Assembly: GCA_029940115.1 (NCBI GenBank)
Contig: JAOZRQ010000094.1
Span: forward strand, 4,260 to 16,360
Direction of reading: 5' to 3'
DNA: 12,101 nucleotides
Source of the DNA: Desulfobacterales bacterium
Lineage (GTDB): Bacteria > Desulfobacterota > Desulfobacteria > Desulfobacterales > 4be13
Position numbers and translations under genes: made by a program. Positions 1 through 7,592 of the stretch are shown here, one piece after another (positions within the stretch are counted from its first letter, which is position 1; each line of letters begins with the position of its first letter). Below the pieces are notes generated by a model. It was given only the letters and a program-made list of their open reading frames with translations. It had not been told where the DNA came from and searched no databases.

Positions 1-94
1 GGCGATGGGCGATGGGCTGTCGGCGATGGGCGATGGGCTGTCGGCGATGGGCGATAGGCTGTCGGCGATGGGCGATGGGCTGTCGGCGATGGGA
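1..94 (-). repeat. 21-bp tandem repeat in the synthase linker
   Basis: Four full 21-bp units (1-21, 22-42, 43-63, 64-84) plus a partial fifth, unit GGCGATGGGCGATGGGCTGTC on the plus strand; the third unit has one substitution (tag for tgg). Read in the synthase frame, each unit encodes DSPSPIA, with DSLSPIA in the third. The array begins at the window edge, so it probably continues to the left. A length divisible by three keeps the frame open whatever the copy number. Confidence 0.9.
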
Positions 95-3000
95 TCGGAG
101 CCCCGGTTCCTGAGCTTGTCGAAGGACCCCTCGCCCACTCTGTCGTTCTCAAGCCGGAATTCGGGAAGGTTCTTCTCTATCCCGGATTCTGGTTTGGGAA
201 CGAAAGCGTCATCCATGTTTTTTGGGTCACCGATTCGGAAACTGGAAACGGAAGTATCTGGAACGCTGATACGCCTCATCCCTGCCCCCCGACCCCTGCC
301 CTGCCCGAGCTCTGGCCCCCCTAGCCCTTGGCCCTTGGCCCTTGGCCCCTGACCCATGGATATCTCAGTCAGACGCTGGGTATTCTCCATCATCATCTGA
401 AGGGTCCGGCTGGCCTCGGTCTGGGTCTCCAAAAATTTCTTGTGTGTCTCAGCGGTCTGCATCTGAAGCGCGTGCATGGATCTCAGGCCCTCCTGGACAG
501 CCCTGAACGCGTCGGACATAAAGCTTGGCTGCCGAGACGAACCCTCCGCGAGATGTTGGGCAGGCGTCTCGACGTGCGATTTCAAATCACACATCGCGGG
601 CCCCTGAGACGAACCCTCCGCGAGATGTTGGGCAGGCGTATCTCCCCGATTCTGATGGGAAACTGAGTGTTGATCCGTTGGTTTCATATGCCTTCTGTTT
701 TGAACAATGGGTTGAACAAGGGGACCGCTCATCACGGATGTCTCATCCTTGCCCGTTGCGGGTTGTTTGTTGTCCATTGCGGGCAAGTGATCACTCATCA
801 TGGAAGTCTCATCCCTCATATGTCGCGCCGAATTCTCCGGGAGTTGGGACGAAACATTTGAGCGGACTGGACTGGCGGAGACGCCCGGAGAGGCATCTGA
901 TTCCGCACCGGCAATGGGCGAGCGGCCAGCGGCCATGGGCGAGCGGCCAGCGGCCATGGGCGAGCCATAGGACAACCGCTCGCCGCTCCTCCCTCGCCGC
1001 TCGCCCCTCGCCGCTCGCCGCTCGCCGCTCCCCGCTTGCCGCTTGTCGCGGTAGTTCGCGCCTGAGATGAGGATGCTCATCCGCTGCTGTCTCGGTTCCG
1101 GCGGAGTGTCCCATTGATTCAGGTCAACCGGATATCCCAAGGAAGCAAGGCGGGAGAGCGTATCCGCGAGGTCCGCCACTCCGAATTTCTTGCCCGAAGA
1201 CGAATCAAGGGAGATCGCCTCAAACGCCCGGCCTTTGAGGATCGCCTTGATCAGACCGGTCAGCACGGACTTGGGGCCGACTTCGAGAAACGTGCGAACC
1301 CCTGCGTCGTAGAGATTCTCGATTTCGCCCACAAAATCAATCGGCTGTAAAATCTGCCCCCCCAGCAGGTCCCTCGCCTTTTCCGGATCAGAGGGATAGG
1401 CCCCGCCGGTGGTGTTGGAGAAGACCGGAATCTCCGAAGGGGTCAGCGTCATCTTTTGGAGGGTCTCCATGAAAGGGGCCTGCGCGTCCCTGACCAAGCT
1501 GCTGTGGAACGCGGCCGACACCGGCAGTCTGACCCCCCGCATCTTCTTCTCTCTGCAACACTTCTCCGCCTGGGCAATCGCTTCGACCGATCCGGAGAGT
1601 ACGCCCTGTCCCGGGCTGTTCCGATTGGCAAGAACCAAGTCGAGCCCCTCCTCTCGGATCAACTGGTCGAGTGTCTCCAACGGAGCTTTGACCGCCAGCA
1701 TCGCACCGGCGTTCTTCTCCGCCGCGGTTCCCATGAAATGCCCCCGTGCGTATGAGAGATGGAGAAAGGTGGGCAGGTCAATCCATCGGGCCGCATGGAG
1801 CGCGGTGAGTTCGCCGAAACTGTGCCCGCAGGCCGCGTCCGGTTTCAGGCCGAATCGGTCAAGGATGTTCAGCATCGCGAGACTGACCGCGGCGATGGCC
1901 GGCTGGGCCACATCCGTGCTTCGCAATGCGTCTTCTTGAGCCGCCTTTTCCGCGTTTGTCACTCCCGGTTGCGGATAGATGAAATCGCTCAACCGCGTTC
2001 CCTCAAATTTCGGGTTTGGGGTGCCCAATGCCGACTCATTTGCCCTTTCGACCGCTCCAAAAGCCTCTGGAAACGCGCACATTAGATCACGGCCCATGTT
2101 CAGATACTGGCTCCCCTGACCGGGGAAGATGAACGCGAGTTTGCCTGTTGTCTGTTGACGGTTGACGGTTGCTTGTGGGTTGTCGTCTGTGCGCCGTTGA
2201 TCTGCGAGCATGACAGAGCCATCCCATGCGATCTCCTGCTTCTCCTTCTGATATTCTTCAAGAACCACATGGAAATTGCTCCCCCCAAAACCGAAGGAAC
2301 TGACACCACACCGACGGGGATGCTCTCTTCTCGAAAACCAGGGCCGGGTCTCTGTGTTGAGGTAGAAGAGGCTTTGGTCCATGCCTGAGTTCGGGTCAGG
2401 CACCTCTGCCTTCAGCGTGGGCGGAAACACCTTGTGATAAAGGGAAAGGGCGGCTCTGATCAGACCGGCCGCGCCGGCAGCCGCCTTGGTGTGGCCGATC
2501 ACGGACTTCACGGACCCGATGGCACACTTTCTGAAGGATGAAGGATGAAGGCTCATCACCCCTCGCCCCGGTTCCTGAGCTTGTCGAAGGACGCCCCTCG
2601 CCCCGGTTCCTGAGCTTGTCGAAGGACGCCCCTCGCCCCGGTTCCTGAGCTTGTCGAAGGACGTCCCGGTTCCTGAGCTTGTCGAAGGACGCCCTGCTTG
2701 GAACACCTGGTTCAAGGCTTCAAGCTCCACCTTGTCTCCGACCTTGGTGCCGGTTCCGTGGGCCTCGATCAGCTCAACCGTCTCGGGTTCCACATTTCCG
2801 GTCTGATATGCCATGCGAAGCGCCTTGGCCTGTCCTTCGGCTCTTGGTGCATAGATGCTCTGCGATTTCCCGTCACTCGAGGACCCGAGGGCCTTTATCA
2901 CGGCATATATCCGGTCAGCGTCTCTCTCGGCGTCTTCAAGCCGTTTCAGGACGAGCATCCCGATCCCCTCTCCGAGGACCGTGCCGTCCGCATCTTTTGA

Positions 3001-3795
3001 GAAGGGCCGGGCGTCTCCGGTGGGGGAGAGTATCAGGGTCTTGGAAAAACAGGTGTGCATGAAGATGTCATTCAGGGCATCCACGCCGCCGGTGATCGCC
3101 ATGTCGGAGCGACCCGTGATTAGTTCCATGAGGGCCGTGTGAAGCGCGCTCAGGGAGCTGGCACACGCCGCGTCCACCACGCAGTTTGTGCCGCCGAGAT
3201 CCAGGCGGTTGCAGATCCTGCCGGCAATGACATTTCCGAGAAGTCCGGGAAAGGAGTTCTCCTGCCACGGGACATACGCATCCGAGATGCGCTCCATCAC
3301 CTCCTTGGCCGGCGCCGGCGGGACCCCCGCGTCATGAAGTGCCCGCCGCCACTTGGGATGCCCGAGTCTTGCGCCGAGCGGGATGACCAGCTCCTGGGTT
3401 CCGGTTGCCCCGAGGATGACGCTGGTCTTGTCCCGGTCAAATTCCCGGCCGTCTCCATAACCCGCATCCTCAATGGCCATCTTTGCGGCAAGCAGCCCGA
3501 GAAGCTGAGAGGTGTCGGTCGCCTCGAGAGAAGACGGCGGAATGCCGAATTCCGAAGGATCAAACGAGACCGGAGAGAGAAATCCGCCCCGTTTGCAATA
3601 GACATGATCCGGCTTTTTCGGATCTTCGTCAAAATAATCTTCCGGGGACCAGTGGGTCTCCGGAACGTCTGTGATCGCGTCTTCCCCGCGGAAGATCAAT
3701 CGCCAGTATTCTCTGAGTCCTGAGGCCTTCGGAAAGAAGCATGCCATCCCGATGATCGCCACAGGTATGTTTTGAATGAATGATTGGTTTGTCAA
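1..3795 (-). CDS. PfaA-like iterative type I polyketide/polyunsaturated fatty acid synthase (KS-AT part, 3' end outside window)
   Basis: Multidomain megasynthase subunit that would extend malonyl units into a long, possibly polyunsaturated, chain in the cytoplasm. The frame stays open for 1265 codons to the left edge with no stop. The ketosynthase domain occupies about residues 11-500, with active-site Cys211 (DAACASSL), His346 (EAHGTGT) and His435 (VIGHTKAAAG). The acyltransferase spans about residues 555-860, with PGQGS near 562, nucleophile Ser659 in GHSFGE and His764 in AFHS, suggesting a malonyl-type AT. GHSFGE and the KS text (ITDVPETHWSPEDYF, LEATDTSQLL) resemble PfaA. From about residue 890 the chain is a repetitive, probably disordered linker containing a MQTAETHKKFLETQTEAS helix like that after the AT of PfaA; carrier and later domains should lie further left. 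The start is TTG at 3795, overlapping the decarboxylase stop; a stop two codons upstream excludes any longer form. Odd: about 50 extra repeat-derived residues between the two KS histidines. HglE-like glycolipid synthase is the main alternative. Confidence 0.9.
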   Translation of the reverse strand, partial: MTNQSFIQNIPVAIIGMACFFPKASGLREYWRLIFRGEDAITDVPETHWSPEDYFDEDPKKPDHVYCKRGGFLSPVSFDPSEFGIPPSSLEATDTSQLLGLLAAKMAIEDAGYGDGREFDRDKTSVILGATGTQELVIPLGARLGHPKWRRALHDAGVPPAPAKEVMERISDAYVPWQENSFPGLLGNVIAGRICNRLDLGGTNCVVDAACASSLSALHTALMELITGRSDMAITGGVDALNDIFMHTCFSKTLILSPTGDARPFSKDADGTVLGEGIGMLVLKRLEDAERDADRIYAVIKALGSSSDGKSQSIYAPRAEGQAKALRMAYQTGNVEPETVELIEAHGTGTKVGDKVELEALNQVFQAGRPSTSSGTGTSFDKLRNRGEGRPSTSSGTGARGVLRQAQEPGRGVMSLHPSSFRKCAIGSVKSVIGHTKAAAGAAGLIRAALSLYHKVFPPTLKAEVPDPNSGMDQSLFYLNTETRPWFSRREHPRRCGVSSFGFGGSNFHVVLEEYQKEKQEIAWDGSVMLADQRRTDDNPQATVNRQQTTGKLAFIFPGQGSQYLNMGRDLMCAFPEAFGAVERANESALGTPNPKFEGTRLSDFIYPQPGVTNAEKAAQEDALRSTDVAQPAIAAVSLAMLNILDRFGLKPDAACGHSFGELTALHAARWIDLPTFLHLSYARGHFMGTAAEKNAGAMLAVKAPLETLDQLIREEGLDLVLANRNSPGQGVLSGSVEAIAQAEKCCREKKMRGVRLPVSAAFHSSLVRDAQAPFMETLQKMTLTPSEIPVFSNTTGGAYPSDPEKARDLLGGQILQPIDFVGEIENLYDAGVRTFLEVGPKSVLTGLIKAILKGRAFEAISLDSSSGKKFGVADLADTLSRLASLGYPVDLNQWDTPPEPRQQRMSILISGANYRDKRQAGSGERRAARGERRGRSGERLSYGSPMAAGRSPMAAGRSPIAGAESDASPGVSASPVRSNVSSQLPENSARHMRDETSMMSDHLPAMDNKQPATGKDETSVMSGPLVQPIVQNRRHMKPTDQHSVSHQNRGDTPAQHLAEGSSQGPAMCDLKSHVETPAQHLAEGSSRQPSFMSDAFRAVQEGLRSMHALQMQTAETHKKFLETQTEASRTLQMMMENTQRLTEISMGQGPRAKGQGLGGPELGQGRGRGAGMRRISVPDTSVSSFRIGDPKNMDDAFVPKPESGIEKNLPEFRLENDRVGEGSFDKLRNRGSDPIADSPSPIADSLSPIADSPSPIADSPSPIA
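104..127 (-). repeat. Single copy of the dispersed 'TTCGACAAGCTCAGGAACCGG' type repeat
   Basis: Same 23-24 bp sequence as the four copies at 2569-2691, here alone in the linker and read as PSTSSGTG. It shows that this repeat family has inserted at two separate sites in one gene. Confidence 0.85.
324..351 (-). repeat. 7-bp tandem repeat (gcccttg x4)
   Basis: Units at 324-330, 331-337, 338-344 and a variant (gcccctg) at 345-351. As 7 is not a multiple of 3, the units are read in successive frames, giving GQGPRAKGQGLG in the linker of the synthase. Confidence 0.8.
534..639 (-). repeat. Identical 34-bp direct repeat pair, 72-bp period, in the synthase linker
   Basis: Positions 534-567 and 606-639 are identical over 34 bases. 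Both are read in the synthase frame and encode TPAQHLAEGSS. The 72-bp spacing preserves the frame. A looser relative (DETSMMS and DETSVMS) lies further upstream in the same linker at about 727-818. This looks like recent segmental duplication within a linker under little constraint. Confidence 0.85.
916..1045 (-). repeat. 21-bp (MAAGRSP) repeats and ctcgccgct low-complexity tract
   Basis: Two 21-bp units (916-936 and 937-957) followed by a partial one at 958-968 encode MAAGRSP repeats. Directly after comes a low-complexity run of ctcgccgct and gctcgcccct words to about 1045, encoding an Arg/Ser/Gly/Glu/Ala-rich segment. The tract sits just after the AT domain and starts the disordered linker. 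Confidence 0.8.
2569..2691 (-). repeat. Four-copy dispersed repeat array inside the ketosynthase domain
   Basis: Copies of cggttcctgagcttgtcg followed by aaggacg lie at 2569-2593, 2604-2628, 2639-2663 and 2667-2691, with periods of 35, 35 and 28 bp. Because the spacings are not multiples of three, the copies are read in all three frames of the minus strand: PSTSSGTG (twice), FDKLRNRG and LRQAQEPG. The array lies between KS His346 and His435. From memory, FDKLR- and LRQAQ-type peptides recur across unrelated bacterial proteins, which fits a dispersed repeat rather than a conserved loop. Confidence 0.9.
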
Positions 3796-5114
3796 TGGTC
3801 ACCTCTTAAAGTGTGATTCTGCCCATACATGATTTTTATGAGTTTGGCAACATGTTCCGCCCCAAAGATCACCTCTGTCTGCCCGTCATTCAAAAGTATG
3901 ACAGGCCAAAGCGGATACCCCCAGTTTGCGCCGCTTGAAATCGTATATGCCCCGCAATTCAGGACAGCGAGGACATCGCCTTGTTTTATCGTGTCAGGAA
4001 GCACAGCCTCTTCCTGAATCATAAGCGGTGTACAGAGACCATCTGAGACACCGAAATGACAAACAGAGGAGGATGCGGATCCGATCATCGGATGAACTTC
4101 GTAATTGCCGGGAAAAGGTGAGAGAACATTCGTACCCGCGTCAATGATCAGCCATTTCTTCCCGGCATTGGTCTTTTCGGCCAAAACCCTTGTCAAGGTT
4201 ATGGCTGCGTCACATACAAGAAATGTTCCGGGCTCAACAACTAACCGGGGGCTGTGATCCGGGAATGTGAGGGGAACCGCGATGTTTCTTGCAAAATCTT
4301 CAATGGAATACCCTTGCCGTTCCATTGTATATCGGGAAGAAAAGCCTCCTCCGATATCAACCAATCGGAAGAGAATATCTTCTGAGTCTGATAATTCAGA
4401 GATGAAATCACGCATCTTTTCCGATACCTGCCGGTGGAGTTCAGGGGTCGTCTCGCGTGAATAACTATGAACATGCAGCCCTGCAAGGTCAATATGCGGC
4501 ATATCTCTGGCGGCCCTGATTATCCGTATCGCATCTCCCGCGTCTATGTCCGATCCGAGTTTCCCGGCTATTCGGAATGTGGGATCATCTGCCGACGGAG
4601 AGACCCGGATACCCACACGCGCACATATGCCAAGATCCGAAGCAACCTGATTCACCTGTTTAAGATCAGATATTGAATCTGCATTGATTAAAAAGGTGTT
4701 GCCCCCAAGTACACGTCTTATTTCCTGTTCGGTTTTTCCGATCCCGTTGATGATGGTCTGTTCCGGAGGAAATCCCGCGTTTGCAGCCAGATCATATTCC
4801 AGCCGCGACATCACTTCCGCATATAAGTTCTGCTTGACAAATATGTTCGCTATCTCCCGGAGATAGCAGACTTTATACGCATACGCGATCACTGCATCAG
4901 GATTGTATGTTCTGAACGCGTTTCGGATCGCGTCGGCATTGCTGGCAAGACGATTCCCGGAGAATATCGTGACAGGTGTTCCGAACTCACGCACAAACCG
5001 GTCACACGCGACGCCTTCGAGATGCAACATGTCGTTCTGATATGTTATCCAGTCCGGAAATAAATCAGCGTCTGATGATATGTTCTTTTGCTGAACAGGT
5101 TCCGTTGAAGTCAT
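3792..5114 (-). CDS. Type III PLP-dependent decarboxylase (DapDC/ODC fold), atypical active site
   Basis: A 440-residue protein of the diaminopimelate/ornithine decarboxylase fold, which removes the alpha-carboxylate from an amino acid or a carrier-bound amino acyl group using PLP. Visible motifs: Schiff-base Lys81 (AYAYK), HVHS (214-217), GGG of DIGGGF (255-257), EPGT (294-297), GLCTPL with Cys361, and GAY (388-390). Two departures from the family are clear: EPGR is EPGT, and the Asp four residues after the Cys (CxxxD) is Met365. The start at 5114 is preferred; the frame continues upstream to 5213, but that part encodes FTFTFTF from the GTGAAC repeat. Its ribosome binding site is weak (AGGGA). 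The stop overlaps the synthase start, so the product probably serves that pathway, as BtrK-type decarboxylases acting on carrier-bound substrates do. Substrate unknown. Confidence 0.85.
   Translation of the reverse strand: MTSTEPVQQKNISSDADLFPDWITYQNDMLHLEGVACDRFVREFGTPVTIFSGNRLASNADAIRNAFRTYNPDAVIAYAYKVCYLREIANIFVKQNLYAEVMSRLEYDLAANAGFPPEQTIINGIGKTEQEIRRVLGGNTFLINADSISDLKQVNQVASDLGICARVGIRVSPSADDPTFRIAGKLGSDIDAGDAIRIIRAARDMPHIDLAGLHVHSYSRETTPELHRQVSEKMRDFISELSDSEDILFRLVDIGGGFSSRYTMERQGYSIEDFARNIAVPLTFPDHSPRLVVEPGTFLVCDAAITLTRVLAEKTNAGKKWLIIDAGTNVLSPFPGNYEVHPMIGSASSSVCHFGVSDGLCTPLMIQEEAVLPDTIKQGDVLAVLNCGAYTISSGANWGYPLWPVILLNDGQTEVIFGAEHVAKLIKIMYGQNHTLRGDH
3799..3805 (-). promoter_or_regulatory. 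Ribosome binding site deciding the TTG start of the synthase
   Basis: On the minus strand GAGGTGA lies 3 nt upstream of TTG (GAGG core 6 nt away). The TTG shares two bases with the TGA stop of the decarboxylase. Since the synthase frame has a stop at 3799-3801, the TTG is the only start that keeps the whole KS N-terminus; the next alternatives (GTG, then ATG) would cut into the first KS strand. The arrangement implies translational coupling of the two genes. Confidence 0.75.
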
Positions 5115-5150
5115 AAGATATCTATCCCTTTTCGGGGAGGTCGCTCTGTC

Positions 5151-5286
5151 CGTGAACGTGAACTTGAACGTGAACGTGAACGTGAACGTGAACGTGAACC
5201 CGGACGTGAACATTCATTTACGGGCAAGTTCAGGTATAAGTTCAAGTTCAAAAGTTCACGGGCTCCCCTAAATCCGTTATAATCAG
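5151..5286. repeat. GTGAAC-type inverted repeat element, copy 1
   Basis: Ten hexamers at 5152-5211, eight being exact GTGAAC and two variants (ttgaac, ccggac), are followed by the core CATTCATTTACGGGCAAGTT and then by GTTCA-type words on the opposite strand sense, so the two arms can pair into a long imperfect hairpin. The element ends in a 17-bp sequence (5270-5286) that is the exact reverse complement of 9574-9590. It separates the ATPase gene from the decarboxylase gene and ends 37 bases before the chosen decarboxylase start. Confidence 0.8.
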
Positions 5287-5346
5287 AAATTATAAAGCAG
5301 GCCAAGTATTATCAGCGTTTTTCCGCGTTCATCAGTCTCAGACAGT

Positions 5347-7458
5347 TCAACTCTTTTTTTCATTCTTCATCAGCGGCAGAAACGAGTTTGCCACACCCAC
5401 AGGCAGAGCCAGGAAACCAATTATAACCGAAAAGTAGATTCCGGTGTGCAGAAGAAATACACAGCCGATGTTTATAAGTCCCGGCACAATTGTCATTGCC
5501 AGAGATGTGTTCACATTTCTGTTGAAATCTTGGGCCAATCCGAACAGCCTGTCGAGATGATTCAGGGTTCCGTCCATCAGTATGATGTTGGCCGTGTCCG
5601 TTGCCACGGTTGACGCGCCGCGCAGGGAAACAGACACATGGGCTTTTTTCATTGCGACAGAGTCATTGATGCCATCTCCGATAAAACATACAGACCGCCC
5701 TTGTTTCTGAAGCTCTCCGATAATCTCAGCTTTCTGTTCCGGGAAGGTTTCAGCGAAACAATTCTCGATTCCCAAGTCTTCAGCCAGCATCCGGGCAGGT
5801 TTTTCATGGTCTCCGGTGATGATATACATGGACTTCCCTCGTTTCCTCAATCGGGTGATGATATCTCTGACCTCGGGACGGACGGTCGAATGCAGTTCGA
5901 TTGCACCGGCAATGTGTTTCCCTTCTGACACCATGACAAGGGAATGTCCGTTGTCATGGCAGCAGTGCATGAGGTCGTTTGTCTTTCCGGGAATTTCTAT
6001 TCCTTCCATTTCCATAAACCGTGTACTTCCGACGCGGATAAGTGTGTCAGCAAATCTCACTCTGATTCCGTAGCCGACTTCATACCTCGCGTCATCAATA
6101 TCCCCGGGATGTATTTCACACTCGTCCGCTTTTTCAAGAATGGCTCTGGCAATGGGATGAGTCTGCCTGTTTTCAGCCATTGCCGCATATTTCAGCACTT
6201 GGGTTTCTTTGTATCCGTCACAGGCATGGATTTTCCGGACATGAGGCTGTTCCAAGGTAAGCGTCCCTGTTTTGTCAAAAACGACTGTGTCTGTTCCGAC
6301 CAGCAATTCCAAGGCGCGTCCGTCTTTGATCAGAATGCCGTCCCGGGAAGCGGTTTTAAGAAAGTTGAGTGTGCTCAGAGGTGCCAGGATGCGTACATCC
6401 GCTCCGATATAGGAATTCAGAACAGCCAGCGCGCCGACCGGTCCTGTCAGAGGGAATGCTGCCACGCCTGATGCCAGCGTGGGCAACACTGCCCGGTCCG
6501 CAATTCTTTCTCCTTTTGACTGAACGGTGGTCTTGAAATCAACTGTGCGGATCAATATGTCCGCAATATTTGCCACAACTGTATCTTGTCCTGATTTTTC
6601 AACTCTGATACAGATTCTGCCTGCCAGCACAACGGTTGATGCGAATACCGGTTCGCCCGGACCTTTTTCCAAGGGCTGGGATTCTCCGGTGAGAATGTGC
6701 TGGTCTATGGATGCAATCCCCTCTGTGATGACACCGTCGGCGGGAATGGTCTCTCCGGCCTTGACCGCCACAACATCGCCTGCCTGCAATGAATCAAAAG
6801 GAACTTCAACCTCTGTGCCGTTTCTGACGATCCAGGCCGAACGCGGCTGGTTTTCAAAAATATCGACAAGATTTTGTCTGGTGTTGTCTTCAATTTTGTT
6901 CAGAAGTTTCAAACTGACATAATAAAGCCAGAAAACAAGACAACTCGTAAAGTAATATCCTGTGAGAATCATTCCGGATAAGAGAATAGAATTCAAGACT
7001 TCCAGATTTACTTTGTGTTCTTTAAACAGCCCTTCATAAGCTCTTTTCATCATACCTGAAAGAGGATAAACAAGTCCGAGAAGGCCGAGCGGAGCAAGCG
7101 GGGGATAAACCATTTTTCCTGCCGCTGTCAGGGCCATGGAGACCGAAGTAACCGTCAGATGATTATCAATCTGGGCATTGCTGAATTGATTGGCGCGTGT
7201 TGAAGCCAAGTGTTCATCAGCATGCCGGGAATCAGTTAAATTTTCTTCGCCATTTGCGGAAGAAGTTCTGAGCAGGGTGTATCCTTCAGGCGGCGTATTC
7301 CCTTCATTCCGGCGATCTCCTTCCATGGAAGACCGAGCCGACAGGGTTATCTCATTTATCCTGTTTCTGATTTTTGTTTTATCTGCGTTCCTGATTTTTT
7401 TGTAAAGCTCTGACCCGACATGCAGTCCTAATGATAACAGGCAAAGTTCCAAAAACAT
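5347..7458 (-). CDS. P1B-like P-type ATPase lacking the CPC metal motif and any HMA domain
   Basis: A 703-residue membrane cation pump energised by phosphorylation of Asp395. All cytoplasmic motifs are present: TGES (257-260), DKTGT (395-399), HP (434-435), TGDH (548-551) and GDGINDS (594-600), so ATPase activity is expected. Membrane segments are near residues 3-18, 101-136, 155-186, 322-365 and 650-697. The layout is that of heavy-metal pumps, but the N-terminus (about 20-100) is a hydrophilic stretch with no CxxC metal-binding domain, and the membrane motif CPC is IGA (351-353), before a conserved LAP. The transported ion cannot be predicted, and a copper or zinc label would be unsafe. It begins 166 bases after the LOG gene, so it may be the third gene of that operon. 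The start is the ATG at 7458, with GGGAGA 8 bases upstream. Confidence 0.88.
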   Translation of the reverse strand: MFLELCLLSLGLHVGSELYKKIRNADKTKIRNRINEITLSARSSMEGDRRNEGNTPPEGYTLLRTSSANGEENLTDSRHADEHLASTRANQFSNAQIDNHLTVTSVSMALTAAGKMVYPPLAPLGLLGLVYPLSGMMKRAYEGLFKEHKVNLEVLNSILLSGMILTGYYFTSCLVFWLYYVSLKLLNKIEDNTRQNLVDIFENQPRSAWIVRNGTEVEVPFDSLQAGDVVAVKAGETIPADGVITEGIASIDQHILTGESQPLEKGPGEPVFASTVVLAGRICIRVEKSGQDTVVANIADILIRTVDFKTTVQSKGERIADRAVLPTLASGVAAFPLTGPVGALAVLNSYIGADVRILAPLSTLNFLKTASRDGILIKDGRALELLVGTDTVVFDKTGTLTLEQPHVRKIHACDGYKETQVLKYAAMAENRQTHPIARAILEKADECEIHPGDIDDARYEVGYGIRVRFADTLIRVGSTRFMEMEGIEIPGKTNDLMHCCHDNGHSLVMVSEGKHIAGAIELHSTVRPEVRDIITRLRKRGKSMYIITGDHEKPARMLAEDLGIENCFAETFPEQKAEIIGELQKQGRSVCFIGDGINDSVAMKKAHVSVSLRGASTVATDTANIILMDGTLNHLDRLFGLAQDFNRNVNTSLAMTIVPGLINIGCVFLLHTGIYFSVIIGFLALPVGVANSFLPLMKNEKKS

Positions 7459-7494
7459 GATTATTTTCTCCCAAAAACATGATTATTCTCTCCC
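7451..7494 (-). repeat. 22-bp tandem duplication covering the ATPase ribosome binding site and start codon
   Basis: Positions 7451-7472 and 7473-7494 are the same 22 bases with one mismatch. Each contains, on the minus strand, GGGAGA, a spacer and ATGTTTTT. The downstream ATG (7456-7458) begins the ATPase. The upstream ATG (7478-7480) is 22 bases away and therefore out of frame; translation from it would run through the ATPase start in another frame. Confidence 0.85.
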
Positions 7495-7592
7495 ATCGGA
7501 TTCTTTTTTACTTGGCTCCGTTTGAAAGTGAAAGAATCAATTTTGCTTTGCACACAAGCAGGAAGATGGTCAGGTCCCCGATTGGTGAGGAA

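Noticed and set aside
525..1070. Plus-strand open frame of 181 codons
   Set aside because: It is the shadow of the repeat-rich synthase linker; the translation is repetitive and Arg/Ala-rich, and the minus strand carries a continuous gene.
2569..2691. Possible CRISPR array (four regular repeats)
   Set aside because: Spacers are 3-10 bases, far too short, the same sequence also occurs alone at 104-127, and the array lies in a coding frame.
2560..2700. Frameshift or disruption of the synthase by the repeats
   Set aside because: Codon-by-codon reading from 3795 to 1 shows no stop; frame and motifs on both sides agree.
5270..5286. TATAAT of GTGAAC copy 1 as a plus-strand promoter
   Set aside because: It would read against the end of the ATPase gene with no plus-strand gene ahead; the match is part of the repeat.
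5111..5305. Minus-strand open frame with an SRSRSRSR tract
   Set aside because: Another frame of the same GTGAAC hexamers; the repeat explains it fully.
6400..6600. Calling the ATPase a copper or zinc exporter
   Set aside because: The CPC motif and metal-binding N-terminus that would justify it are absent.
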